Of a stretch of 9,972 nucleotides of DNA, positions 1 to 5,006 are shown piece by piece (positions within the stretch are counted from its first letter, which is position 1; the number at the start of each line of letters is the position of its first letter). The DNA lies in NCBI GenBank assembly GCA_002316225.1, contig DCDC01000026.1, forward strand, positions 1 through 9,972, written 5' to 3'. The stretch is from Firmicutes bacterium UBA1065 (GTDB lineage Bacteria; Bacillota; Clostridia; Tissierellales; Sedimentibacteraceae). Under the pieces are notes generated by a model that saw only the letters and a program-made list of their open reading frames with translations, did not search any database and was not told the origin of the DNA. The translations under genes and the position numbers were made by a program.

Positions 1-95
1 CAATCAAGGGATACAGGATAGACTTGTTCATGGAGAGCAAGGAGGATGCCTTGGCCTACGGAATCAGGCAGGTGAAGGTTTATATTCTGGAATAA
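1..95 (+). CDS. 3D-domain (YabE-like) cell-wall protein, C-terminal fragment
   Basis: Only the last 30 codons are in the window, in the frame starting at base 3 and ending at TAA 93-95. The readable tail is IKGYRIDLF, then MESKEDALAYG and RQVKVYILE. This matches the C-terminal edge of the 3D domain, named for three conserved aspartates and found in YabE/Rpf-like and MltA-like wall hydrolases. That edge typically reads KG-N-RIDLYF, a short helix with ALxxG, then a VxVYIL strand. The Asp of RIDLF would be one of the conserved aspartates. Such proteins are usually exported and act on peptidoglycan, but signal peptide and G5 domains would lie upstream and cannot be seen. In Bacillus subtilis yabE stands directly before rnmV and ksgA, which supports the call because those genes follow here. 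Confidence 0.72.
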   Translation, partial: IKGYRIDLFMESKEDALAYGIRQVKVYILE

Positions 96-263
96 TCGTG
101 TCCTGCAAATGTTCGCTTGATATTTTTATTATTTTTTATATGACAGAAGTAAATATCCGCTCACGGTTTCGGACACGAATAGTTCTAAAGCTGAGTATTT
201 TTGTGTGGAAAATCTGTCTAAAATGATGTATATTGTAAGTATAACATACTTAGAGAGGGAATT
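96..263. other. Intergenic region between 3D-domain gene and udk
   Basis: This 168-bp gene-free stretch contains a T-rich tract at 121-139 and an 8-bp inverted repeat (TCGTGTCC at 96-103, GGACACGA at 171-178). The arms are 67 nt apart, too far for a simple terminator. The AT-rich part at 221-250 could hold the udk promoter, but no -35/-10 pair with good spacing was found. A GAGAGGGA ribosome binding site lies at about 252-259, just before udk. Confidence 0.5.
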
Positions 264-887
264 ATGAAAAAACCGATTTTTATAGGAGTATCGGGAGGAT
301 CCGGTTCAGGTAAAACAACTATAGTTAACAGGATATGCTCGGAGGTTCCGGAAAAGAGCGTGGCAATCATGGAACATGATTCATATTACAAGGACCAAAG
401 CTCATTGACTTACGAGGAAAGGTGCCTGACAAATTATGACCATCCCTTTGCCTTCGATACGGACCTCTTTGTGGAACATATAAAGGAATTGAAAAAAGGC
501 AATTCAATTCAAAAACCTATCTATGACTATTCAATACACAACAGGAAAAAGGAAACGGTCACCGTTGAGCCAAAGGAAATAATCATAGTTGAAGGCCTCC
601 TGATATTTTACGAAGAAAGAATAAGAGAACTCTTAGATATCAAAATTTATGTAGATACTGATGCGGATATAAGGATTCTCAGGAGAATCATCAGGGACAT
701 GAATGAAAGAAAAAGAAGCCTTGATTCCGTCATCAACCAGTACCTGAATACAGTAAGGCCTGCCCATGAACAGTTTATAGAGCCCAGCAAGAAGTATGCG
801 GATATTATCGTGACAGAAGGGGGCAACAACATGGTGGCTGTTGACCTGATGGTTACTAAAATAAAATCCTTGCTGAACATGATCTGA
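264..887 (+). CDS. udk: Uridine kinase
   Basis: Predicted to phosphorylate uridine (and probably cytidine) to the monophosphate with ATP or GTP, in cytoplasmic pyrimidine salvage. The 207-residue length is normal for bacterial Udk. Visible motifs are the P-loop GGSGSGKT (residues 11-18), HDSYY (38-42) with its substrate-binding Asp, NYDHP (57-61), P-I-YDY-x2-H (85-92), the Walker-B-like strand IIIVEGLLIF (106-115), and the DTDADIR-x-LRR-x2-RD lid region (131-145). The start is ATG with GAGAGGGA about 5 nt upstream. rnmV begins 12 nt after its stop, so the two are probably cotranscribed. It sits between a YabE-like gene and rnmV, where B. subtilis has no kinase. Some relatives in this P-loop family act on other small substrates such as pantothenate or phosphoribulose, but the YDY-x2-H and NYDHP motifs favour uridine kinase. 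Confidence 0.9.
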   Translation: MKKPIFIGVSGGSGSGKTTIVNRICSEVPEKSVAIMEHDSYYKDQSSLTYEERCLTNYDHPFAFDTDLFVEHIKELKKGNSIQKPIYDYSIHNRKKETVTVEPKEIIIVEGLLIFYEERIRELLDIKIYVDTDADIRILRRIIRDMNERKRSLDSVINQYLNTVRPAHEQFIEPSKKYADIIVTEGGNNMVAVDLMVTKIKSLLNMI

Positions 888-899
888 TGGAGAAACAGG

Positions 900-1460
900 A
901 TGGATCGAATATCGATTAAGGAAATAATCGTGGTTGAAGGCAAGGCGGATGTTTCGGCCGTCAAGAAGGCAGTAGACGCCCAGGTTATTTCTACCAACGG
1001 CTTAGGTATAAATGACCAAATAATCAGTATAATAAAAAAGGCGGCAAAAAATAAGGGAATAATTATATTGACAGACCCTGACTATCCCGGCAAGAAAATC
1101 AGGAATATATTGAGTTCGGAAATAGAAAACTGCAAGCATGCCTTCATACCCAGGGACATGGCCAGCAAGGACGGGGATATCGGGGTTGAAAACGCATCAA
1201 AGGAAGCCATAATTGAAGCCTTGAAAAATGCAAGGGCTGAGCTTGCGAATAATGTCCCGGAATTTACCATGGATGACATGATGCATTACGGCTTGCTTGG
1301 TAATGATAAGGCAGCCTTAAGAAGAAGCCTGATAGGGGATATCTTGGGTATCGGCTATTGCAGCGGAAAGCAGTTTTTAAAAAGGCTGAATTCTTTCGGC
1401 ATTGGAAGAGAAGAATTGGAAGAAGCTTTACTTAAGGCAAATGAGGATATCAATGGATGA
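900..1460 (+). CDS. rnmV: Ribonuclease M5
   Basis: Cleaves the 5S rRNA precursor to give mature 5S rRNA, in Firmicutes with ribosomal protein uL18 as cofactor. The protein is 186 residues, the family's usual size. An N-terminal TOPRIM domain is clear: the glutamate strand IIVVEGKAD (9-17, catalytic E13), a central NGLG (33-36), and the metal-binding DPD (59-61) in ILTDPDYPGKKIR. The RNase M5 signature CKHAFIPRD (78-86) and GVENAS (95-100) follow and separate it from DnaG-type or RecR TOPRIM proteins. The C-terminal half (about 115-186) is the helical M5-specific domain. The start is ATG 900 with GGAG at 889-892, 7 nt upstream. The stop TGA (1458-1460) lies inside the ksgA start region, giving an 8-bp overlap and likely translational coupling. 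Confidence 0.93.
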   Translation: MDRISIKEIIVVEGKADVSAVKKAVDAQVISTNGLGINDQIISIIKKAAKNKGIIILTDPDYPGKKIRNILSSEIENCKHAFIPRDMASKDGDIGVENASKEAIIEALKNARAELANNVPEFTMDDMMHYGLLGNDKAALRRSLIGDILGIGYCSGKQFLKRLNSFGIGREELEEALLKANEDING

Positions 1461-2358
1461 AATAAAATTATACTCACCCAAAGTAATGATGGACATTCTT
1501 GACAGGTACGGCTTTAAGCTCAACAAGAGGTTGGGACAGAATTTTATCATTGATGGGAACATAATAAATAAAATTGCAGACCTGGCAGACCTGGATGAAA
1601 ATTCGGGAGTTTTGGAAATAGGGCCCGGTTTTGGAACCCTGACCCAGCTTTTGTGCAAGAAGGCCAAGAAGGTAATAGCCGTAGAAGTTGACAAGAACCT
1701 GAAAGAAGTTCATAAGGGCACTCTAAATTACCCCAATTTAAAGATTATTTACGAAGATTTTTTAAAGGTGGATGTAAACAAGCTTATTGAAGAAGAATTC
1801 CAGGGCCTTGACGTAAAAATAGTGGCAAACCTGCCTTACTACATAACTACCCCCATAATAACGAAAATCTTGGAGGAAAAGTACCGGGTTTCCAGGATTG
1901 TGGTGATGGTCCAAAAAGAAGTTGCCCAAAGGATTAATTCAAAAGCCGGCACCAAGGATTACGGGGCCCTGACCCTGGCCGTTCAGTACAGGGCCGACAC
2001 AGAGATAGCCATGATAGTGCCGAATACGGTCTTCATGCCAAGACCAAAGGTTGATTCAGCCGTTCTTGTTTTGAAAATTTTGCCTGAGCCAAGAATCAGG
2101 GTACTTGATGAGAGGATGCTTTTTGCCGTTATAAAGGCTTCCTTCGGCCAAAGAAGGAAGACTATTTTAAACGGGCTCAGCCAGGGCTTGAATATTTCAA
2201 AGGACATAATAAAGGAATCTTTGGTTTACACGGGCATATCCCCGGGTATAAGGGGAGAAGAGCTTACTTTGGAGGAATTCGGAAGGATTTCGGACCAAAT
2301 AAGCAAAAGAGTAAAAACTAAGGAGGATTTAAATGAAGATTTATACCAAGACAGGTGA
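1453..2358 (+). CDS. rsmA: 16S rRNA (adenine1518/1519-N6)-dimethyltransferase
   Basis: KsgA/RsmA dimethylates two adjacent adenines in the helix 45 loop of 16S rRNA using S-adenosylmethionine, a late 30S maturation step whose loss gives kasugamycin resistance. From ATG 1453 the protein has 301 residues, slightly long for the family because of a charged tail after about 285. Motifs: RLGQNF (26-31), SAM-binding VLEIGPGFGTLT (53-64), acidic strand end EVD (78-80), catalytic NLPYYITTP (126-134), FMPRPKVDSAV (194-204) and FGQRRKTLNG-like (231-241). The upstream in-frame ATGs at 1402 and 1441 were rejected. The 1453 start has GAGGA at 1443-1447 with 5-nt spacing and gives the usual LYSPK-x-MMDIL N-terminus. 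It overlaps rnmV by 8 bp, and its last 26 bp overlap the adenosyltransferase. Confidence 0.94.
   Translation: MDEIKLYSPKVMMDILDRYGFKLNKRLGQNFIIDGNIINKIADLADLDENSGVLEIGPGFGTLTQLLCKKAKKVIAVEVDKNLKEVHKGTLNYPNLKIIYEDFLKVDVNKLIEEEFQGLDVKIVANLPYYITTPIITKILEEKYRVSRIVVMVQKEVAQRINSKAGTKDYGALTLAVQYRADTEIAMIVPNTVFMPRPKVDSAVLVLKILPEPRIRVLDERMLFAVIKASFGQRRKTILNGLSQGLNISKDIIKESLVYTGISPGIRGEELTLEEFGRISDQISKRVKTKEDLNEDLYQDR
2321..2326 (+). promoter_or_regulatory. Strong RBS of adenosyltransferase inside ksgA
   Basis: AGGAGG stands 6 nt before ATG 2333 and lies within the ksgA reading frame. It fixes the adenosyltransferase start although that start is 26 bp before the ksgA stop. Confidence 0.8.
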
Positions 2359-2881
2359 TAAGGGCCAGACATCTTTGTATGACGGGACAAGGGTCGACAA
2401 GGATTCTTTAAGGGTGGAATCCTACGGAACAATAGATGAGTTGAACTCTTATATAGGGTTTGCTTCAAAGTTTATAAATGACGAAAGTATAAAAGAAAGC
2501 CTGAAAAAAATCCAAATGAGGTTGTTTTTTGTTGCAGGGGAATTGGCAACCGTGGAAGAAGGGAAGTACAAGTATAAGATTAAGGACGAGGATATAGAAG
2601 CTTTGGAAAGAATCATAGATGATTACCTTCCTAAAATAAGGGGGGCGGATGCTTTTATAGTACCGGGCTCATCGGAAGCTTCGGCTGCCCTTCATGTTGC
2701 CAGGACCATTTGCAGGAGGGCAGAAAGAAGGATCATATCTTTAAAACGAAAGGAAGAAGTGAGCGACACCCTTCTTAAGTTCGTTAACAGGTTGTCTGAT
2801 GTCTTATACACCTATGCAAGATTCTTGGAAAGCGACCTTACCATTATGAATTTTGAAAAGGCATATAACGAAAAGCTATAG
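2333..2881 (+). CDS. PduO-type ATP:cob(I)alamin adenosyltransferase
   Basis: Transfers the 5'-deoxyadenosyl group of ATP to cob(I)alamin to make coenzyme B12 in the cytoplasm. The family forms trimers of five-helix bundles. The 182 residues carry the hallmarks: N-terminal ATP loop YTKTGDKGQTSL (4-15), a YGTIDELNS segment (31-39), VPGSSEASA (110-118) where relatives usually have PGG, the ATP-contacting R124 and RRAER (128-132), and VNRLSDVLYTYAR (151-163) at the corrinoid site. It is unrelated in sequence to CobA/BtuR-type enzymes. The start is fixed by AGGAGG. It ends the rRNA-maturation operon with a 26-bp overlap onto ksgA. No B12-dependent mutase or cobalamin biosynthesis gene lies in the window, so its client enzyme is unknown. 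Both pduO and cobO names are used loosely for such genes, so no symbol is given. Confidence 0.92.
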   Translation: MKIYTKTGDKGQTSLYDGTRVDKDSLRVESYGTIDELNSYIGFASKFINDESIKESLKKIQMRLFFVAGELATVEEGKYKYKIKDEDIEALERIIDDYLPKIRGADAFIVPGSSEASAALHVARTICRRAERRIISLKRKEEVSDTLLKFVNRLSDVLYTYARFLESDLTIMNFEKAYNEKL

Positions 2882-2912
2882 TAATTGTTAATACTATTTT
2901 TATTATTTTTCT
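2878..2912 (+). terminator. Weak AT-rich terminator candidate after adenosyltransferase
   Basis: ATAGTA (2878-2883) and TACTAT (2892-2897) can pair across an 8-nt loop, and a T-rich run follows to 2910. The stem is only six A/T-rich pairs and starts at the stop codon, so termination here is uncertain. The larger hairpin at 2935-2986 could contribute. Confidence 0.3.
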
Positions 2913-2934
2913 CTTGCGTTTATGGCGATATTAG

Positions 2935-2992
2935 CCTGAGAGCTTTAGCCCGAAGGATCTCTTGAGATCCTTCCGCTTCGCTCAGGATGACA
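2935..2992. repeat. Hairpin-forming dispersed-repeat relic, copy 1
   Basis: The outer arms CCTGAG (2935-2940) and CTCAGG (2981-2986) enclose perfect 10-bp inner arms GAAGGATCTC (2952-2961) and GAGATCCTTC (2964-2973) around a TT. The right half (GATCCTTCCGCTTCGCTCAGGATGAC) is abbreviated here as CTTCGCTCAGGATGAC, 2975-2990. It resembles the intergenic palindromic repeats of the type TGTCATTCTGAGCG...GAAGAATCT that are scattered in many bacterial genomes. There is no T-tract after the hairpin, so it is not a classical terminator. No transposase is present. Confidence 0.6.
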
Positions 2993-3002
2993 ATCGTGTC
3001 AT
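2987..3002. repeat. Inverted repeat at the junction of two repeat elements
   Basis: ATGACA (2987-2992), a 4-nt spacer ATCG, then TGTCAT (2997-3002). ATGACA is the right end of copy 1, and TGTCAT is the left-end motif of this repeat family, so two element ends seem to face each other here. Confidence 0.5.
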
Positions 3003-3018
3003 TGCAATAAATTTAAGT

Positions 3019-3069
3019 AAATGTCATTATGAACGCAGTGAAGAATCTCCTACGCTCTGGATGACATTT
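3019..3069. repeat. Short palindromic dispersed-repeat relic, copy 2
   Basis: Perfect 9-bp terminal inverted repeats AAATGTCAT (3019-3027) and ATGACATTT (3061-3069) flank a 33-bp core containing GAACGCAGTGAAGAATCTCC. This is the same family as copy 1, in the opposite reading sense (GTGAAGAATCT against AGATCCTTC-CGCTTCG). The core is no longer a full palindrome. Together with copy 1 it accounts for most of the 306-bp gene-free stretch 2882-3187. The rest is AT-rich leader and the LCP promoter. Confidence 0.6.
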
Positions 3070-3127
3070 TTTAGAACAAAAGATTGCCGATAATAAAGAG
3101 TTTAATGAAAAATTAAGATAAATACTC

Positions 3128-3156
3128 TTTACAAGGCATGTCTGTGGTGGTATCAT
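3128..3156 (+). promoter_or_regulatory. Sigma-A-type promoter of the LCP gene
   Basis: The -35 box TTTACA (3128-3133) and -10 box TATCAT (3151-3156) each match consensus at five of six positions and are exactly 17 bp apart. Transcription would start near 3163, giving a leader of about 25 nt that contains the GGAGGA ribosome binding site (3177-3182). Confidence 0.7.
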
Positions 3157-3168
3157 AAATTTTGATAC
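3150..3168. promoter_or_regulatory. Operator-like palindrome over the -10 box
   Basis: Perfect 6-bp arms GTATCA (3150-3155) and TGATAC (3163-3168) around a 7-bp AT centre cover the -10 box and the expected transcription start. The size and place fit a dimeric repressor site. No regulator gene is near, so the assignment is inferred from position only. Confidence 0.35.
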
Positions 3169-3187
3169 ATCAGTTTGGAGGATTTAA

Positions 3188-4087
3188 ATGAAGCAATTTT
3201 TCAAAGTTTTCTTCATTTCCCTTGTTTGCTTTTCAGTGATTATCATAGGCGGCTTGATTTGGCTAAGCGGCAAACTGCCCGAAGGAAGCGTTGATGCCAC
3301 CGATATATTTGATGTATTAGGCAATAAAGACAAGGACGGCAGAATAAACGTACTCTTGTTGGGATTAGAAAGCAAGAGATCCGATACCATCATGCTGGTA
3401 TCATATGACAGCAAAAGCAAGACCGGGGATGTTATTTCCATACCCAGGGATTCTTACGTTGAAAGGGACGGATTTGTTAACAGCGGTAACAATAAGATAA
3501 ATTCCGTATATGCGGTTAAAGGTATAGAAGGATTATCTGAAATAATTTACCATATAACGGGGATTAAACCGGATAAGTACGTTACTATCGATTACGACGG
3601 GGTAAGAGCCGCCGTTGATGCCATAGGCGGGGTAGAGGTGGACGTGCCTTTTCATATGAGGTACACTGACCCCTATGCCAACCCTCCCCTGGATATAGAC
3701 ATTCCTGCCGGAAAACAGCTTATTGAAGGGGACAGGGCAATGGAGTTTCTAAGGTTCAGGAAAACAAATTATCCCGGCTATTCAGGATATTCCAACGGGG
3801 ATTTAGGCCGTATCGAAGCCCAGCAGAACTTTGTAAAAGCGGCAATCAAGAAGGCCTTGTCACTTAAACTGCCCAAAGTTGTAAAAGAGGTATACCCCTA
3901 TTTAAGCACGGATTTCACTTTGACGGAAGCTACATCCTTAGCTATGAGCTGCATAGGACTGTCCACAGAAAATATAAATTTCCATACACTTCCCGGACAC
4001 CCGGAGACCCGAAACGGTATTTCCTTTTACATTATAGATTATCTGGCAACCAAGGATTTAATGTATTCAATATTGGAAATGGAATAA
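3188..4087 (+). CDS. LytR-CpsA-Psr (LCP) family cell-wall glycopolymer ligase
   Basis: LCP proteins are membrane-anchored enzymes that attach wall teichoic acid or other anionic polymers from polyprenyl-phosphate carriers to peptidoglycan, outside the membrane. The 299 residues begin with a short cytoplasmic end and one transmembrane helix (about 5-27), followed by the extracellular LCP domain (about 53-235). Visible family motifs are INVLLLGLE (53-61), R64-SDTIMLVSYD with the conserved Arg and Asp, SIPRDSYV (84-91), KINSVYA (103-109), VDAIGGVEVDVP (143-154), and DRAMEFLRFRK (182-192) with arginines that bind the pyrophosphate. D205-LGR-x3-QQ (205-213) follows. It has its own promoter and a strong terminator, so it is probably monocistronic. 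Its exact polymer substrate cannot be told from sequence. Older annotations call such proteins transcriptional attenuator LytR; no DNA-binding domain is present. Confidence 0.93.
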   Translation: MKQFFKVFFISLVCFSVIIIGGLIWLSGKLPEGSVDATDIFDVLGNKDKDGRINVLLLGLESKRSDTIMLVSYDSKSKTGDVISIPRDSYVERDGFVNSGNNKINSVYAVKGIEGLSEIIYHITGIKPDKYVTIDYDGVRAAVDAIGGVEVDVPFHMRYTDPYANPPLDIDIPAGKQLIEGDRAMEFLRFRKTNYPGYSGYSNGDLGRIEAQQNFVKAAIKKALSLKLPKVVKEVYPYLSTDFTLTEATSLAMSCIGLSTENINFHTLPGHPETRNGISFYIIDYLATKDLMYSILEME

Positions 4088-4094
4088 AAAACGG

Positions 4095-4129
4095 TAAAAC
4101 GCCTCATTGGAGGCGTTTTAGGTTTTTTT
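4095..4129. terminator. Bidirectional rho-independent terminator
   Basis: An 11-bp perfect stem TAAAACGCCTC (4095-4105) and GAGGCGTTTTA (4110-4120) has a 4-nt loop. On the + strand it is followed by GGTTTTTTT (4121-4129), ending LCP transcription 8 bp after the gene. On the minus strand it is followed by CCGTTTTTTA (bases 4094 down to 4085), so it can also end transcription from the SASP gene. Confidence 0.92.
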
Positions 4130-4134
4130 GCAAA

Positions 4135-4350
4135 TCAATAAATGTCCGTGTCCCTGGGAGAGTTTTTGTTAATAAGCATCTCTTCGCCCCTTCGGACCAT
4201 TTCCCTTACACTGAGGCCGTTGACCAGAGCCGGATACATTTTTGAATCTGCCTTGTTAATGACAGGCATACCCAACTCTTGGGCTATTTCCATCTTTAAT
4301 TCGTTTATAGCCTGTTTAGCTTCAGGAACCAATAATTTATTTTTGCTCAT
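4135..4350 (-). CDS. Divergent alpha/beta-type small acid-soluble spore protein
   Basis: SASPs coat spore DNA, protect it from damage, and are degraded by the GPR protease at germination. The 71-residue product starts with LLVPEAKQAINELKMEIAQELG (6-27). This is the typical first helix and includes the MEIAQE segment that matches the GPR cleavage region (EIA-S/N/Q-E). The second half keeps NGLSVREMVRRGEEML (44-59), comparable to the usual NGSVGGxMVKxMIE helix. It lacks the canonical LTSRQNGSVGG core and has a charged tail (NSPRDTDIY). The start is supported by AAAGGAG (4364-4358), 7 nt upstream. Expression would be expected in the forespore. The symbol is uncertain among many paralogues, so none is given. 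Confidence 0.85.
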   Translation of the reverse strand: MSKNKLLVPEAKQAINELKMEIAQELGMPVINKADSKMYPALVNGLSVREMVRRGEEMLINKNSPRDTDIY

Positions 4351-4384
4351 ATGATTGCTCCTTTCTTACACTGAAGCTTATTCT

Positions 4385-4413
4385 TAGTATTAACCTTGAG
4401 CAAAAAAATAAAC
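4385..4413 (-). promoter_or_regulatory. Possible forespore (sigma-G-like) promoter of SASP gene
   Basis: On the minus strand AATACTA (4391-4385) resembles the CATACTA -10 element of sigma-F/G promoters at six of seven positions. GTTTAT (4413-4408) lies at a plausible -35 distance but is a poor match. The assignment rests mainly on the SASP identity of the gene. Confidence 0.25.
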
Positions 4414-4449
4414 TGTTAATAGTTGCAAAAAAATTTTTTGAATTATTAA

Positions 4450-4476
4450 AGGGGACACCCCCTTGGAATGTCCCCT
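4450..4476 (-). terminator. Terminator-like hairpin after the Cys/Arg/Gly-rich gene
   Basis: The arms AGGGGACA (4450-4457) and TGTCCCCT (4469-4476) pair perfectly over 8 bp with an 11-nt loop, 5 bp beyond the minus-strand stop at 4482. The tail on the minus strand is TT-AATAATTC, a weak U-tract. It also keeps readthrough away from the SASP promoter. Confidence 0.55.
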
Positions 4477-4481
4477 CCTTC

Positions 4482-4937
4482 TTATCTGGGTACGGTTGCC
4501 GGCGTTTTTAAATCCCTGCATGAGGGTGCGCATCTGCGCCTTCTGCCGCCTGCACCTGCAATACTATGGCGCTGGAATCCGCCGCCGGTTCCGAATACCT
4601 GACCGCAGTTATCAGATTCTCCTGCTCCCATGACCCGCCTGTTGTCACAACGGAATTCCCTGTCTCGAATTCCTAAGAGATCCCTGTTGCTGCAGCGAAA
4701 TCTTTCTCCGCCCGTGCCTAAAACATTGCTACAGCACCTTCTGCCCCTGTCGCCAAAAACCTCTTCACAGAAATCTTCCGCAGCTTCCAGCAAATCTTCG
4801 CATCTTCTTCTTCCGCCGGTTCCTAAAACACCCCGGCATCGTCCTGTACCATCTATGCAACCGGGACCTCGGAGAGCAATCCTCTGAATACCCAAAACAT
4901 CGTCTCTATCTCTATTTCTATTTCTGCAACAGCTCAT
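4482..4937 (-). CDS. Cys/Arg/Gly-rich repeat protein, unrecognised, possible spore component
   Basis: I do not recognise this family. About 151 residues contain 13 Cys, 29 Arg and 25 Gly but only one Lys. Eight short modules of the form [VLI]-[LFMA]-G-[TIDA]-[GRQ] occur (VLGIQ, VLGTG, VFGDR, VLGTG, LLGIR, VMGAG, VFGTG, IAGAG). Their glycines are spaced 23, 23, 12, 15, 15, 12 and 12 residues apart, and most modules are followed by an Arg/Cys patch such as GRRRC or RFRC. There is no signal peptide or membrane segment. Two ATG codons are adjacent (4940 and 4937). The second is chosen because AAGGTG (4948-4943) is 5 nt from it and only 2 nt from the first. It is a real gene by its RBS, terminator-like hairpin and repeat structure. 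High Cys/Arg content and the SASP neighbour suggest a cross-linked coat or spore-core protein, but that is inference. Confidence 0.65.
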   Translation of the reverse strand: MSCCRNRNRDRDDVLGIQRIALRGPGCIDGTGRCRGVLGTGGRRRCEDLLEAAEDFCEEVFGDRGRRCCSNVLGTGGERFRCSNRDLLGIRDREFRCDNRRVMGAGESDNCGQVFGTGGGFQRHSIAGAGGRRRRCAPSCRDLKTPATVPR

Positions 4938-5006
4938 CATTACACCTTATTCGTTTTAAATTTTGAGTCAAGCTCAGTATTACTATATTCAAAATTGTAC
5001 AAAGTG

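Noticed and set aside
200..250. Sigma-A promoter for udk (TTGTGT with TATATT or TATAAC)
   Set aside because: Spacing is about 22 bp for the first pair, and no acceptable -35 exists for TATAAC, so no specific promoter is called.
1402..1452. Longer ksgA start at 1402 or 1441
   Set aside because: Neither has a well-placed ribosome binding site, they would deepen the overlap with rnmV, and the added residues do not match the usual KsgA N-terminus.
2935..3069. CRISPR array or insertion sequence in the repeat-rich gap
   Set aside because: There are only two diverged palindromic copies, no regular spacers, no cas genes and no transposase.
4142..4354. Plus-strand open frame opposite the SASP gene
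   Set aside because: The minus-strand product is a clear SASP with a good RBS; the opposite frame is a shadow.
4630..4887. Plus-strand open frame opposite the Cys/Arg/Gly-rich gene
   Set aside because: It is low-complexity Ser/Pro/Leu-rich, has no ribosome binding site, and mirrors the repeat structure of the opposite strand. The minus-strand gene has an RBS and a hairpin downstream.
4961..4980. Hairpin TGAG...CTCA as terminator of the AOR operon
   Set aside because: It has only four base pairs and no U-tract on the minus strand, so the operon may read into the Cys/Arg/Gly-rich gene or end in an unseen way.
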